From: Beroe ovata
Lineage: Eukaryota; Ctenophora; Nuda; Beroida; Beroidae
Length of the DNA stretch: 29,540 nt
Assembly: GCA_946803715.1 (NCBI GenBank)
Contig: CAMPET010000005.1
Location: 489,101 to 518,640, forward strand
Reading direction: 5' to 3'
A program made the position numbers and the translations under genes. The notes under the pieces were generated by a model. The model searched no databases. It was not told where the DNA came from and worked only from the letters and a program-made list of their open reading frames with translations. This document shows positions 10,902-20,800 of the stretch, one piece after another. Position 1 is the stretch's first letter. Each line of letters starts with the position of its first letter.

Positions 10902-11840
10902 ATGGCGCATCAAACGAATGAACACGGAAAAGTACTCATAGAGAACTGGGTGGAGGAAAGAGCGTGTGAGTCGTATGATAACGAAATATCGGGCCCTGAA
11001 GTCAACCGATGCGGGCACACGGGCATCATATCCACAAACGACCCAAACTGTACCGATCTTAGCACAACAGTCAGGGAAACTTATCGACCTCCGTCCCGGC
11101 CGAGCAACAGATTGAAAGGTATGTTGTGTCAACAGTGAAAATCTGTTATTTAGTAATTGAAAAACCGGCGTTTCCGATTCATATTTCAATTTAATTTCAT
11201 TCAGGGACGAGGAAATCTCTGTTGGAAGAAGAAACCTACAGAAAAGTTTCTGCTGAGGTTGCTGCCGAATATTCTCCGCCTCAGGTCTTTGCATGTGGTG
11301 TTCGCAGTTTCTATTTACTGAAGCCGGCGTTAAGACTTATTTATTTCAAGGGACCTATTTCAAATTTGAATACAGAATAGGGACTGCAGTATGTTATGTC
11401 AAATGTGGGAGGTTTTAAATTGTGACTCGCGTGAATTGACAGTAGACTCCCATGCAGATAACACCCGATTACCAGTCCACGATGCACAAGGATTACCACA
11501 GGGAATTCAACGCTGACTGGCCGGAGCCCATCACACATCACAACCTCCTTCAGGAGCTCCCAGTGTCGTACTGGACTGACGGAGTTGCTAAAGGTAACGG
11601 TCAATCGGTTACCACTGGCAACCAACTAGATACATATTCATTACGTGTGACCCCGCCCTACTTCACTCGATTTCAGCCCTGACAAAATCTAACGTAGGCA
11701 TACACGGAGTGACACAGATAAGATGCGAGGGGTCACCGTTCAAGAAGAACGCAGCGTTCAGCACACCAACCCAGATATACATGGACCAACCTAAACCCTA
11801 CGAGGAATCTCACTTAGTGACTCAGCCAGTTACTCGGTAA
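10902..11840 (+). CDS. SPAG8: Sperm-associated antigen 8 homologue (microtubule inner protein)
   Basis: Four exons (10902-11118, 11205-11284, 11458-11593, 11698-11840; phases 1, 0, 1) give 191 residues. Family blocks are in order: VLIENWVEERA near the start, the GHTGIISTN segment, STTVRETYRPP, a Lys/Glu-rich helix (RKSLLEEETYRKV), HKDYHREFNAD, ELPVSYWTDG, then GIHGVTQIRCEGSPFKKNAA followed by FSTP and KPYEESH. Vertebrate SPAG8 is over 400 residues because of a low-complexity N-terminal extension; only the conserved core is here. SPAG8 is known from cryo-EM of ciliary doublets as a protein inside the microtubule lumen, and is sperm- and cilium-enriched. ATG lies two bases after ACATTTAG. Confidence 0.9.
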
Positions 11841-12235
11841 TTGGTTGCAGGAATGGGAAGCAAGTGATAATCAGAGACCTGTTTGTAAATGTAAATGTGC
11901 GTCCGCAGTATGTGTATAGCATTTGCAGCCGGGCTTAAATATGTTGATGTTATATGCAATTTAGTTCTGATGGTAACACAGGACTTGATATTGTATGTTA
12001 TAGGTAGTAATAGGGGATACTTTTATTAGGACCGTGTTTTCCGGCACGATATTGTGAAGACTGCAGCGAATTTTCTTCCTTCAGTTAGCGATTGCGTATT
12101 TGGCATTTGCGAACATCTTTTTCATTATTTAGCGAGACTGACATGACTTTCTTGACACGAAACTTTACCACTTAACCATATTATGAATTGCATGAAGACC
12201 ATGAACTTGACTTTACTAACAGCTGTTAATGTTTT
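11841..12235. other. SPAG8 downstream region, no gene seen
   Basis: AT-rich sequence between the SPAG8 stop and the repeat block. It probably contains the SPAG8 3' untranslated region; no canonical AATAAA was noted near the stop. Confidence 0.5.
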
Positions 12236-12397
12236 TCATTATTGATACCCTCGTATTACATGATATTTTTGATTTTATATTATGCTCAATGCTCATTTCG
12301 GCATTCCACTCATAGTCAATAGTCACGCAGCGCGGGAATAACGATGTAAATGTAATTGTATTTTATATTGTCAGATTTTATATCTGACCTCTGTTTC

Positions 12398-12464
12398 TCG
12401 CGCGCGCGCCCTCATCAAAGGCCAAAATGAATGTTTCGGCCTTCGATGAAGGCGCGCGCGCGCG
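12398..12464. repeat. GC-rich foldback hairpin
   Basis: The left arm CGCGCGCCCTCATCAAAGGCC and the right arm GGCCTTCGATGAAGGCGCGCG are reverse complements over about 25 bases with two mismatches, around a loop of about 14 bases. TCTGACCTCTGT on the left and ACAGAGGTCA on the right extend the symmetry outward. It is probably part of a foldback or MITE-like element. Confidence 0.75.
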
Positions 12465-12514
12465 AAAAATTAAACATAAACAGATCTTACAGAGGTCATG
12501 ACAGAGGTCAGATC

Positions 12515-12645
12515 ACGGTGTGCACACGTTGCGCGCCCGCGCCCCTGTTCTACTCAGTGAACTGAAAAGTCGTAGAAAGGAGACCAAACCACGGAGACGC
12601 GCAGCGCGCGCGGAGTATTTGGGTCACGCAGCGCGGGAACAGGTC
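12515..12645 (-). repeat. GC-rich repeat module, inverted copy
   Basis: Reverse complement of the module at 13821-13948 and 5078-5201. It contains the complements of ACGTGTGCAC, CTACTCAGTGAACTGAAAAG and GGAGTATTTGGGTC. Together with 12770-12875 it forms a large imperfect inverted repeat. Confidence 0.8.
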
Positions 12646-12739
12646 ACGGTCAGATAAAATCTGACTGCTGACAAGCAACCTACGCTACATTGCCGGATGT
12701 TATCTGCGCGCGATCGAATAACTGAACTTGAAGCTAACA

Positions 12740-13525
12740 TTGCCGGATGTTATCTGTCCACTGTTTCTTGCGCGCGCCGCGCTGCGCGTCTCCGTGGTCC
12801 TTTCTCCGTGGTCCTTTACGAATACGACTTTTCAGTTCACTGAGTAGAACAGGGGCGCGCAACGTGTGCACACTCACACTGCACAGTGCCAATTCAAAAG
12901 AATATGTTATTGTTTAAATTTAATGACATTTGGCATGGTAATTGATAATGATTTAGATTAATGAATAACATAATGATACTCCCTAAGACTAAGAGTTAAG
13001 ATCAATTATCACTAAAATCTGAATGTCGCATAATAATGATATTATCGCTCTAAAAGTAAATACGAAATAGAGCCTCTACCTATTTGCCAAGACTGCCGTA
13101 CTCGGACGAATCCCCAAGATAACATGGATCAGATCACGTCAAAACTCAGCTGTCCCACATCGCATATGATAAATTCTTATCAAAGAATTAACAATAGTGA
13201 ACAGTTCAACCCCATGATTATCATTATAGTATTTGTCTGGCGACGCTAGACCGCTGATGCACGATGCAAGCCGCGAATGAGCTCGCGCCACGCGCACGCG
13301 AAACGAAATTCTCGACAGGGTCTATCATCGATCGACAATTTTAGTATTTTACTTTTAGTCATCGATATCCTCGTCAAATTCACGCTAGTTGATATAAAAC
13401 TACACTTCTAGTACTATACACTTCTAGTACTTTTAGCACTACACAATTACAAAGCATGTTGTCAGACGATTCCTTGCCGTCCTACTCTTGACNGCAAGAA
13501 ACAGTGGACAGATAACATCCGGCAA
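12740..13525. mobile_element. Candidate MITE-like element with 32-bp inverted ends
   Basis: The left end 12740-12771 (TTGCCGGATGTTATCTGTCC...) and the right end 13494-13525 (...GGACAGATAACATCCGGCAA) are perfect reverse complements over 32 bases. The 786-base interior has no transposase frame. No clear target-site duplication was found (AAGCTAACA on the left, GTTATTCAT on the right). The right arm abuts an N at 13493, so an assembly artefact cannot be excluded. Confidence 0.5.
12770..12875 (+). repeat. GC-rich repeat module, direct copy
   Basis: Shares CGCGCTGCGCGTCTCCGTGG, TTTTCAGTTCACTGAGTAGA and GGGGCGCGCAACGTGTGCAC with the other copies. It has a short internal duplication of CTCCGTGGTCCTTT. 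Confidence 0.8.
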
Positions 13526-13529
13526 GTTA

Positions 13530-14516
13530 TTCATTATTGATACCCTCGTATGACATGATCATGATATTTTTGATTTTATATTATGCTCATTTCGGCATTC
13601 CACTCATACTGACATGCTCATAGTCATTAGTCAATAGTCACGCAGCGGGGGAACAACGATGGAGGGCAGTGACATGACATGAAACCCAGGGTATATTTGC
13701 TTCGTACGCACTTTACATTGCCGGATATGATGTTATCTGCGCGCGATCGAACAACTGAACTTGAAGCTAACAACTGATGAAACGTTCGCGTTTTGTCAGG
13801 GCCCGGCGACAATTGTTCAATGTTCCCGCGCTGCGGGACCCAAATACTCCGCGCGCGCTGCGCGTCTCCGTGGTCACTGGTCCTTTCTACGACGCGACTT
13901 TTCAGTTCACTGAGTAGAACAGGGGCGCGCAACGTGTGCAGTGCACACTGCAGTGACAATTCAAAAGAATATGTTATTGTTTAATGCAATTGCAAATGAC
14001 ATTTGGCATGGTATTGGTAATTGATAATGATTAATGAATAAGAGTTAAGATCAATTATCACTATGCACTAAAATCTGAATGTCGCATAATAATGATATTA
14101 TCGCTCTAAAAGTAAATACAAAATAGAGCCTCTACCTATTTGCCAAGACTGCCGTACTCGGACGAATCCCCAAGATAACATGGATCAGATCACGTCAAAA
14201 CTCAGCTGTCCCACATCGCATATGATAAATTCTTATCAAAGAATTAACAATTGTGAATAGTTCAACTTCAACCCCATGATTATCATTATAGTATTTGTCT
14301 GGCGACGATAGACCGCTGATGCACGATGCAAGCCGCGAATGATAATTTTAGTATTTTAGTCATCGATATCCTCGTCAAATTCACGCTAGCTGATATAAAA
14401 CTACACTTCTAGTACTACACTTCTAGTACTTTTAGTACTACACCATTACAAAGCATGTATAATTGTGTTGTCAGACGATTCCTTGCCGTCCTACTCTTGA
14501 CTCAAATCAACCACGA
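13530..14516. repeat. Local duplication, copy B
   Basis: Collinear with copy A from CATTATTGATACCCTCGTAT through CTTGCCGTCCTACTCTTGAC, with small indels throughout. It lacks the hairpin, the inverted module and both 32-bp inverted ends of copy A. The GC-rich module in this copy is at 13821-13948. Reading frames across it are incidental. Confidence 0.8.
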
Positions 14517-14708
14517 AGAATTTATACATCCCGTAAAAAGTGTATACGTGTTACATAATGACGTCAAAAGTGTTCGTCTACGAACATGTGTTAGTGTTAC
14601 TGTCTGTTAGTGTTACCGTCTGTCTTATCAAAATACGCAGAAAAAGTATCACAGATATCACATTCACAGTGTTTAATGACAATGTCATGGTTCATAGAGT
14701 AGGGTGTG

Positions 14709-14855
14709 TCAGTCAAATGAGAAATTAGGCGGTTTCACGGGTGACGTCGCCCGTTTGAATGTTGGTGACAGTCTGCCGTAGTGGGTGTCAGCTCCGTTGA
14801 CAGAAGTGTCACCGAACACCGTACTATATGACTGCTTGAGGAAACTCACATAATT
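14709..14855 (-). CDS. ODF2: ODF2/cenexin terminal exon, conserved C-terminus
   Basis: Acceptor CCTTATCTCAG precedes 48 codons and TGA 14711-14709. NYVSFLKQSYSTVFGD is the cenexin C-terminal signature; the tail is Ser/Pro-rich (LSPTFKRATSPVKPP), like the SP-rich vertebrate end that carries a Polo-kinase docking site. SP and TSP sites here are candidate phospho-docking sites by analogy only. Confidence 0.88.
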   Translation of the reverse strand, partial: NYVSFLKQSYSTVFGDTSVNGADTHYGRLSPTFKRATSPVKPPNFSFD

Positions 14856-17800
14856 CTGAGATAAGGAGATCAGTCAGGTAATCAGTGAACGTTCACCAAC
14901 CCAAACCAGTTTCAAATCTAACACATATTCAACACACATTTAGAATCTCTCAATGAAAAAATCAAGTTAGAATCTCTAAATGTACCCTCATCTGAGGGTC
15001 ACGTACCTGCATGCTACGAGTTGTGTTATTCGCCTGTTCTAACCGTTCCCGCATTTCGGTGATTCGCTGCTGCGACCGTTTTTCAGCCTGCATGAGAGAA
15101 CACAATGTCAGAACACTCGATACTATAATAATAGCCGCCTCCACTGTCCCAAATACAGTGGGGCTGGTAACAGAAATAAGAAGAAATATCATACAAAATA
15201 TCAAAACAAACAAACAAACAAACAAACATCTCGCTCTCACACGCCCTCATGCGTCAGTTGTCAGTATGTGTCAGTCAAGTGTGGTGTATATTATCAAATA
15301 TTCAATATCGAAATTGTGATATAACTATCAGTTGGGAGGGAAGAGGGCTGGGGATTGGGGTTGAATACTCACGACCTTGCTGTTCAGGGGGACTCGGCTG
15401 TAGGACAGAGATTATATTTTGAAAAAGTAAGAATAAGATCGTGTCAATATTTGTTATGAAAAGCTAATGTGTTAAGCTGCATAAATCAAATCCTGCGTGT
15501 GGGCGTGGGTCATACGAAAACTAAACTATGGTACTTTGCAAATGGACCAAGAACGAGGAACACTGTAGTGTAATTAGGCGTTTCTGGGAAATAGTGTGAT
15601 TATTTTAGTCCACCGAATCAGGAAACAAACAGTATAGTCGCAAACTACGCGTGACCAAAGTCTGATCTGGGATGAATTTGTTATTAAGAGAATACTTCCT
15701 ATGTGGGTTGAACTAGAGCAGAACAGTGGTGAATGGCTGAGAGTAGCACCTCTACCATCAACATGGTAGAGGTGCTGACCGTAGCATAAGATGGTATGAA
15801 CACAGATATGAAGTGAGCAGAGAGAGAGTGAGGTATGGGTCCATTGTTCATTTCGCTGCAAGCAACAAAGGGAGTCAGGATCACTACTATACACACCGGG
15901 AAGTTATGACCAAGAACGGAGGAAGAGGGTTAATTTTAGAGGGGGGTGGAAGGTAAAAGCGGGGAAGGTTATAAAGGGGGTACTTTCTAACTAGGNNNNN
16001 NNNNNNNNNNNNNNNNNNNNNNNNNNNNNNNNNNNNNNNNNNNNNNNNNNNNNNNNNNNNNNNNNNNNNNNNNNNNNNNNNNNNNNNNNNNNNNNNNNNN
16101 NNNNNNNNNNNNNNNNNNNNNNNNNNNNNGAGAGAGAGAGAGAGAGAGGGAGAGAGAGAGAGAGAGAGAGAGATATGGGAATGAGATAACCAGTTCCTGT
16201 CTCCACCACCATCATCATTAAACCATCATCTCATCATGATGGATGACTGGTCATACACGGTACGCGTGGGGATAAGAGTAGACACTGTGCCTTCATATGA
16301 ATGATGAATCATTGTTATACAAATCCCCAGAATATCAACATGGCTTTCGTAAACGGCTGGAGCTAGCTGACTAGAGCTAGGTTAGACTAGAGCTATGGAT
16401 AATGGATGAAAAGCGAGATACAAGATAGCATAACAATGAAATGCTGCTATGATGAACAATGGACGCCTGGATAAGTGGTTGTACGTCTTGTGTGATTATC
16501 ATATTTGCACATTGGGGCGACCCCCGTGACATCATTCTCTAACGCACATTCACATGCTCATATGTCAACCTATGGACAGAGCACAGTGACACACCCGGGA
16601 GAAAGCTGTCTAAACAAAGCTACAGATTCCTGCCGATACAACAACCTCAACTTCCATACTTAGGTTCATACAACGATTCTCAATGCCGAGGTGAAAAATG
16701 GAGCTCTTTATAAAACACAATGACTGCATTGGCAGGTGGGATTGGCAATGTGAGTATTGGGGCCGAGTGACGCTGAACAGCTACTAGTGACCAATGATGT
16801 ATATAAGTGCTGTATGATGAATAGTGTACGTCACTATGTCAGTGTACCGCAATACTACTCAAGTACTTTAGCAGGTCACTAGTACTGTAGCAGGTCACTA
16901 GGGATACGAAATGGAAAAGCAGAGAATAAAATAAACATGGTAGAGGTGGAGACTAGGTTTGAATATATTCATTCGGGTGGTGAAATCGCATAATTTTCAT
17001 GAGTACAGTAGGTGTGACGTAATCATGATCATTGAAGTAATCGTGATCATTGTTAAGATTCCACACAACATTGCATCAAAATTGTCAAAAGTGTCAAAAT
17101 TGGGGCCAAGTTCAATCTGAATCCAGGGTAGATTCTTCAACTACTATCCATCAGCAAATCTCCATCTACAATGAATGGCAAGATCGTTATCGATAGAACT
17201 AGAAGTTTCCTATCATCCAGAGTGAATCAGGAGGACCAGACATTACGTTATTAATATGGGATTATACTTATAGTCATCACATTCACAGCCAAATCGAAGT
17301 ATAGTATCAAACTACTGGTCTACAGATTAAATACAGCGGATTTTTAGTTTTCACCAGCAAGCAAAACTGGAGTTTTAGTCTACGCTGCTTTTCGGAGGAA
17401 GTCAGGCAGTAAATGTGATGGATATTGATAAGATGGATATTAATAAGACTCCCTGTGTGTGAGTGTGTGTGTGAGTGAGTGTTTGAGTGTGCCTGTGACG
17501 CGAGCACATTTTATTAACACGTTATAAATGCTAGGAGCCGGGTTCATTTCTCACTTCATAAAGCCTATATCATGGAAGTCTCAGTGTTTTATTAATGCTT
17601 GCTACTTCACTGACAACGGATTAAATGATAAAGCTCCAGCTCACGCGAGAATGTGTGTGTGACTGTGTGATCGTGAGACGGAAATGGGTATGGGAATTGC
17701 TTGGTATTGCTTACTATGTGGTCAGGTGGTCTAGAGTATTCATAGTTACTCAAACTAATTTAGAGGTCTGCCTTAGATTGGAAATGGGCGACCATCATGT

Positions 17801-20800
17801 CATCATGAGTTGATGAGGCTGCTGATACCTAGACCTACTTGAGAACCTACCCTACTTTAAGTACCTACTTGGAGCTTTGTAGGATTTTTCCCTACCGTCG
17901 GCGCCGCGCGGCGCAATCAAGATTCCGCCAGTGATGGTAGGGAGTACTGAGTAGTCCTACAACTTGGAGCTCACTCTCAGCTGGGAGCCAGGGAGCAGCA
18001 TTGTGACGTGGGTCGTCCTACGGCCATGGGCAAAACTCCAGCTTCGAGAATGTATTCTGACAGCGGCACATGGTACAAATTCTAAATTCTCAGTGATTAT
18101 TTCCCAAATTTGCATCCTGACCAACCCATGACCCTATCGAACAGTATCATTGATACTATCAATGATAGTATCAATCCTTGATACTATTAAGGAGCATCTA
18201 CCAGTGCCCCTACCCAGTACCCATTTGCATTTAGTTATACTGGGTACCCCCACCTTTCGATACCCGGATATGAATAGGGCCAACTCCGATAGTTGCGGTA
18301 AAAATCATATTATATTCCTGGTGATCTAGGTGATCATTCCTGTGATTATTCCTGGAGACCAGTGAAAGTAGGTACTTCAGATATGTATACCAATTCTTTA
18401 ATGCAGCATACAAGTACAATTCAAGTTAAGGTTTTCATACACTCAAATTGTACAGAGGTGTTCGAGTGCTTGGCTTGGAACTATGGAGGTGTTTCAACAT
18501 TATTTTCTACTTCTAGTTAGCTAGTTTCACTAAAATATGTCAAGTTGCAGTTTGAGTAATGAGCAGTACTAAATACTAATAGTTGTAGAATGTCAAATCA
18601 AACTTCAAGTGGAGAATATGTTAGTCTCTGTAACACTAACTTAGTGTTACAGAGAGAATATCAAGTGACAACTTTTACCTAAAGCGAACAACCGAATTTT
18701 AAAAACGTTTGACATACGTTAACGACCGTGTATTCTATGTGAATTGTAGGACTGTGAATTAGATTTCGTAGGTAGGTATTTCAGCATGAGTCATGTACAA
18801 TGTACCTCATAACTAAATTTCATCAATATTTGAAAATGACCGATGACACCATTGAGTTATACCAACTGACTAACACCACTTGCAACAGACATTTGACACC
18901 ACTGCACTTTGACACTTTCTCATTTTGATTATTGGATGAAAATTTCAGACAATTCAATATAAGATTTTGAAATGTAGTGACGCAATGTAAAAAATTCCAC
19001 TTTACTTTTAAAAACAACCACCATCTAAATTTATGAACCAATGATAAAAAGATTTTAATTCGCACTCAATTTTACATGAAGACACTGGAAATCAAGATCA
19101 AGATGCTGCCTCCTTCTTCGATTTCTCCTTCGATTTCGATTTTGATTTTTTGAAGGGGAATTTCGATGATCTATTCTCTTTCTTACCACACACTGACTCT
19201 GATTCAGATTCATGTTCGGATGTTGCATGGTTTCCGTTCATTTGAATAACGACGCTCTCGCCCTGGAATTTGGTGGCGTGAGGGCGGCTCAACACGCCGC
19301 CTAGCAACATTTGGGGCGGCTCCTCTTTCGGTGTAGACTGCGGCGCCTCAACATGACGTCTCCTGCTATGCTTGGTGCGGGGGGATGATAACGCATGTAG
19401 AGATATGGGAGATGGGGGTACAAGTTTCACCCCACCATCCCCCAACCCCTCATCCCCCTCATCATCCTCATCAGGCAGGATACAGTTCCCGACCAGGGCC
19501 TCCAACTCCGTCAGTGAGGTTGTCCGGACCATGGACTTCCCGTTACAGTTCTTGTAGATCTCATCAACGTCCCGCGAATTCCCGGAATTAGCTGAATTCG
19601 CGGAGTTAGCAGCACTGTCCCTGCTGGATAGCGTATCTTTAGACGTGTCACGAGACGAAGTTCCGTCAAATAGGCGGGGTAGATAGGACGTCATGTTGGA
19701 CGACCCGCTTCCAAATGTATCGTACCCAGATACGATGTCATGGAGTTTAGTGCCCGCGTTTCGCGCTCGTTCTCGCTCAAATTTAAGCTGTGTTTCCGAC
19801 TGGGACGATTCCGGACGATCACTATCGTACCGAACTCGGCCATACCTCGAAGTGGCGGTGGCCGAATCCGATTTCACGCTGAGCGCTTTCTCGCGTTCAG
19901 CCATGATATGGTTGAACATTTCCGACTGATTTCGTAGGAACTCCTCAAAATACAAGCGGGATATGATAAAGGGGTCCAGGAGTCTGGGATCCGACCCGTC
20001 AAACACGGGGGTTGAAGTCCTGCCAAAGCCCGCCATGTGGAGGTTGTGGTCCAAGGAGCAAGGCAGGCCCCGGGACCGTGACGTGAGGGACTTATCCCGG
20101 TCACCGATCTCAGAGGAGAACTTGGCAAAGTCTGCGTGGGGTTGAGGAGTGTGGGAGACGGGATGCCGCCGGTGAGCGGGTGGGGTGGGCAGATCACACT
20201 CCCCGTTCAGCAGGGATTTGGGGACGTCATGTGCGTCCCGTTCAGGGAGGTCGGGAATCGACTCTGACGAGGTGACAGCCCCAAAACTGCGGACCTAAAC
20301 ACCAGGACAGGGAAAATAGGTTAGGGAAAACGTGATGAATGCCCCAGGAAGAAAATAGGGACAGTAGTGCGAACATACACCCCATAGCGGTACGCACAGA
20401 TCTTCTTCCACGTGTATCAACTCTCACGCTACAGCCACCGAGAATACGTGGACAAGATTAACCCAAGAGTATGCCCCAGATATAGAGCTGTTGAATCACG
20501 ATATTTCATGAAGATCAATGCATACAACAGACAGGAGAGGGTGTCAATAGAGATTTCCACCAGAAACACAATGTACAGATACCGTGTACTACAATGTACA
20601 ATGTACAGTGTATACATTGCGAGATTGACACATCCACTATACAAATACAATGTGTGTGTGTATAATGTATAATGCGTGTACTATAATCGGACAATGCAGA
20701 GCATGTAGACATAATTGTTGAGTGTAACTTGAGTGATTAAACACATCAATTATACTGTCGTGTATGTTCCATGGGCTTGCAGCAGCTCATGTGCCAGTCT

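Larger units (their letters stand above)
12236..13525. repeat. Local duplication, copy A
   Basis: Begins at CATTATTGATACCCTCGTAT and is collinear in blocks with copy B at 13530-14516. The main shared blocks are 12236-12343, 12682-12737 and 12887-13490. Copy A carries extra material: the foldback hairpin near 12400-12464, an inverted GC-rich module at 12515-12645, and the 13290-13340 segment. It ends at a single N (13493) followed by an inverted repeat arm. Confidence 0.8.
15088..19097. other. Large ODF2 intron, proximal part
   Basis: About 4 kb with no convincing exon. It holds a CAAA repeat (15205-15230), a perfect hairpin at 15745-15776, an assembly gap at 15996-16129 followed by a GA tract, short tandem copies near 16860-16900 and 17014-17052, a GT-rich tract at 17452-17490, a GC islet at 17898-17915, and palindromes at 18149-18175 and 18625-18655. 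Confidence 0.7.

Noticed and set aside
13627-13984. Open frames in the second repeat copy
   Set aside because: Same repeat module as at 5078. The frames are disrupted or altered in the other copies, so coding function is unlikely.
12236-14516. Direct repeats as a possible CRISPR array
   Set aside because: Two long copies with indels rather than short evenly spaced repeats, in a eukaryotic genome.
14962-15240. Minus-strand frame with hydrophobic, membrane-like stretches
   Set aside because: The hydrophobic part is intron read through in the frame of ODF2 exon 15087-15007. The exon has clear splice sites and a family match, so there is no separate membrane protein.
15370-15394. Possible minus-strand micro-exon (CCTACAG, about 22-25 bases, GTGAGT)
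   Set aside because: The splice signals look good, but inclusion would shift the frame and truncate the conserved cenexin end. No family support.
15745-15776. Hairpin as a microRNA precursor
   Set aside because: The stem is only 14 bp with a 4-base loop, too short for a microRNA precursor.
19372-19591. Plus-strand Pro/Ser/His-rich frames
   Set aside because: Antisense to the acidic patch of the 20294-19098 exon. No splice or domain support.
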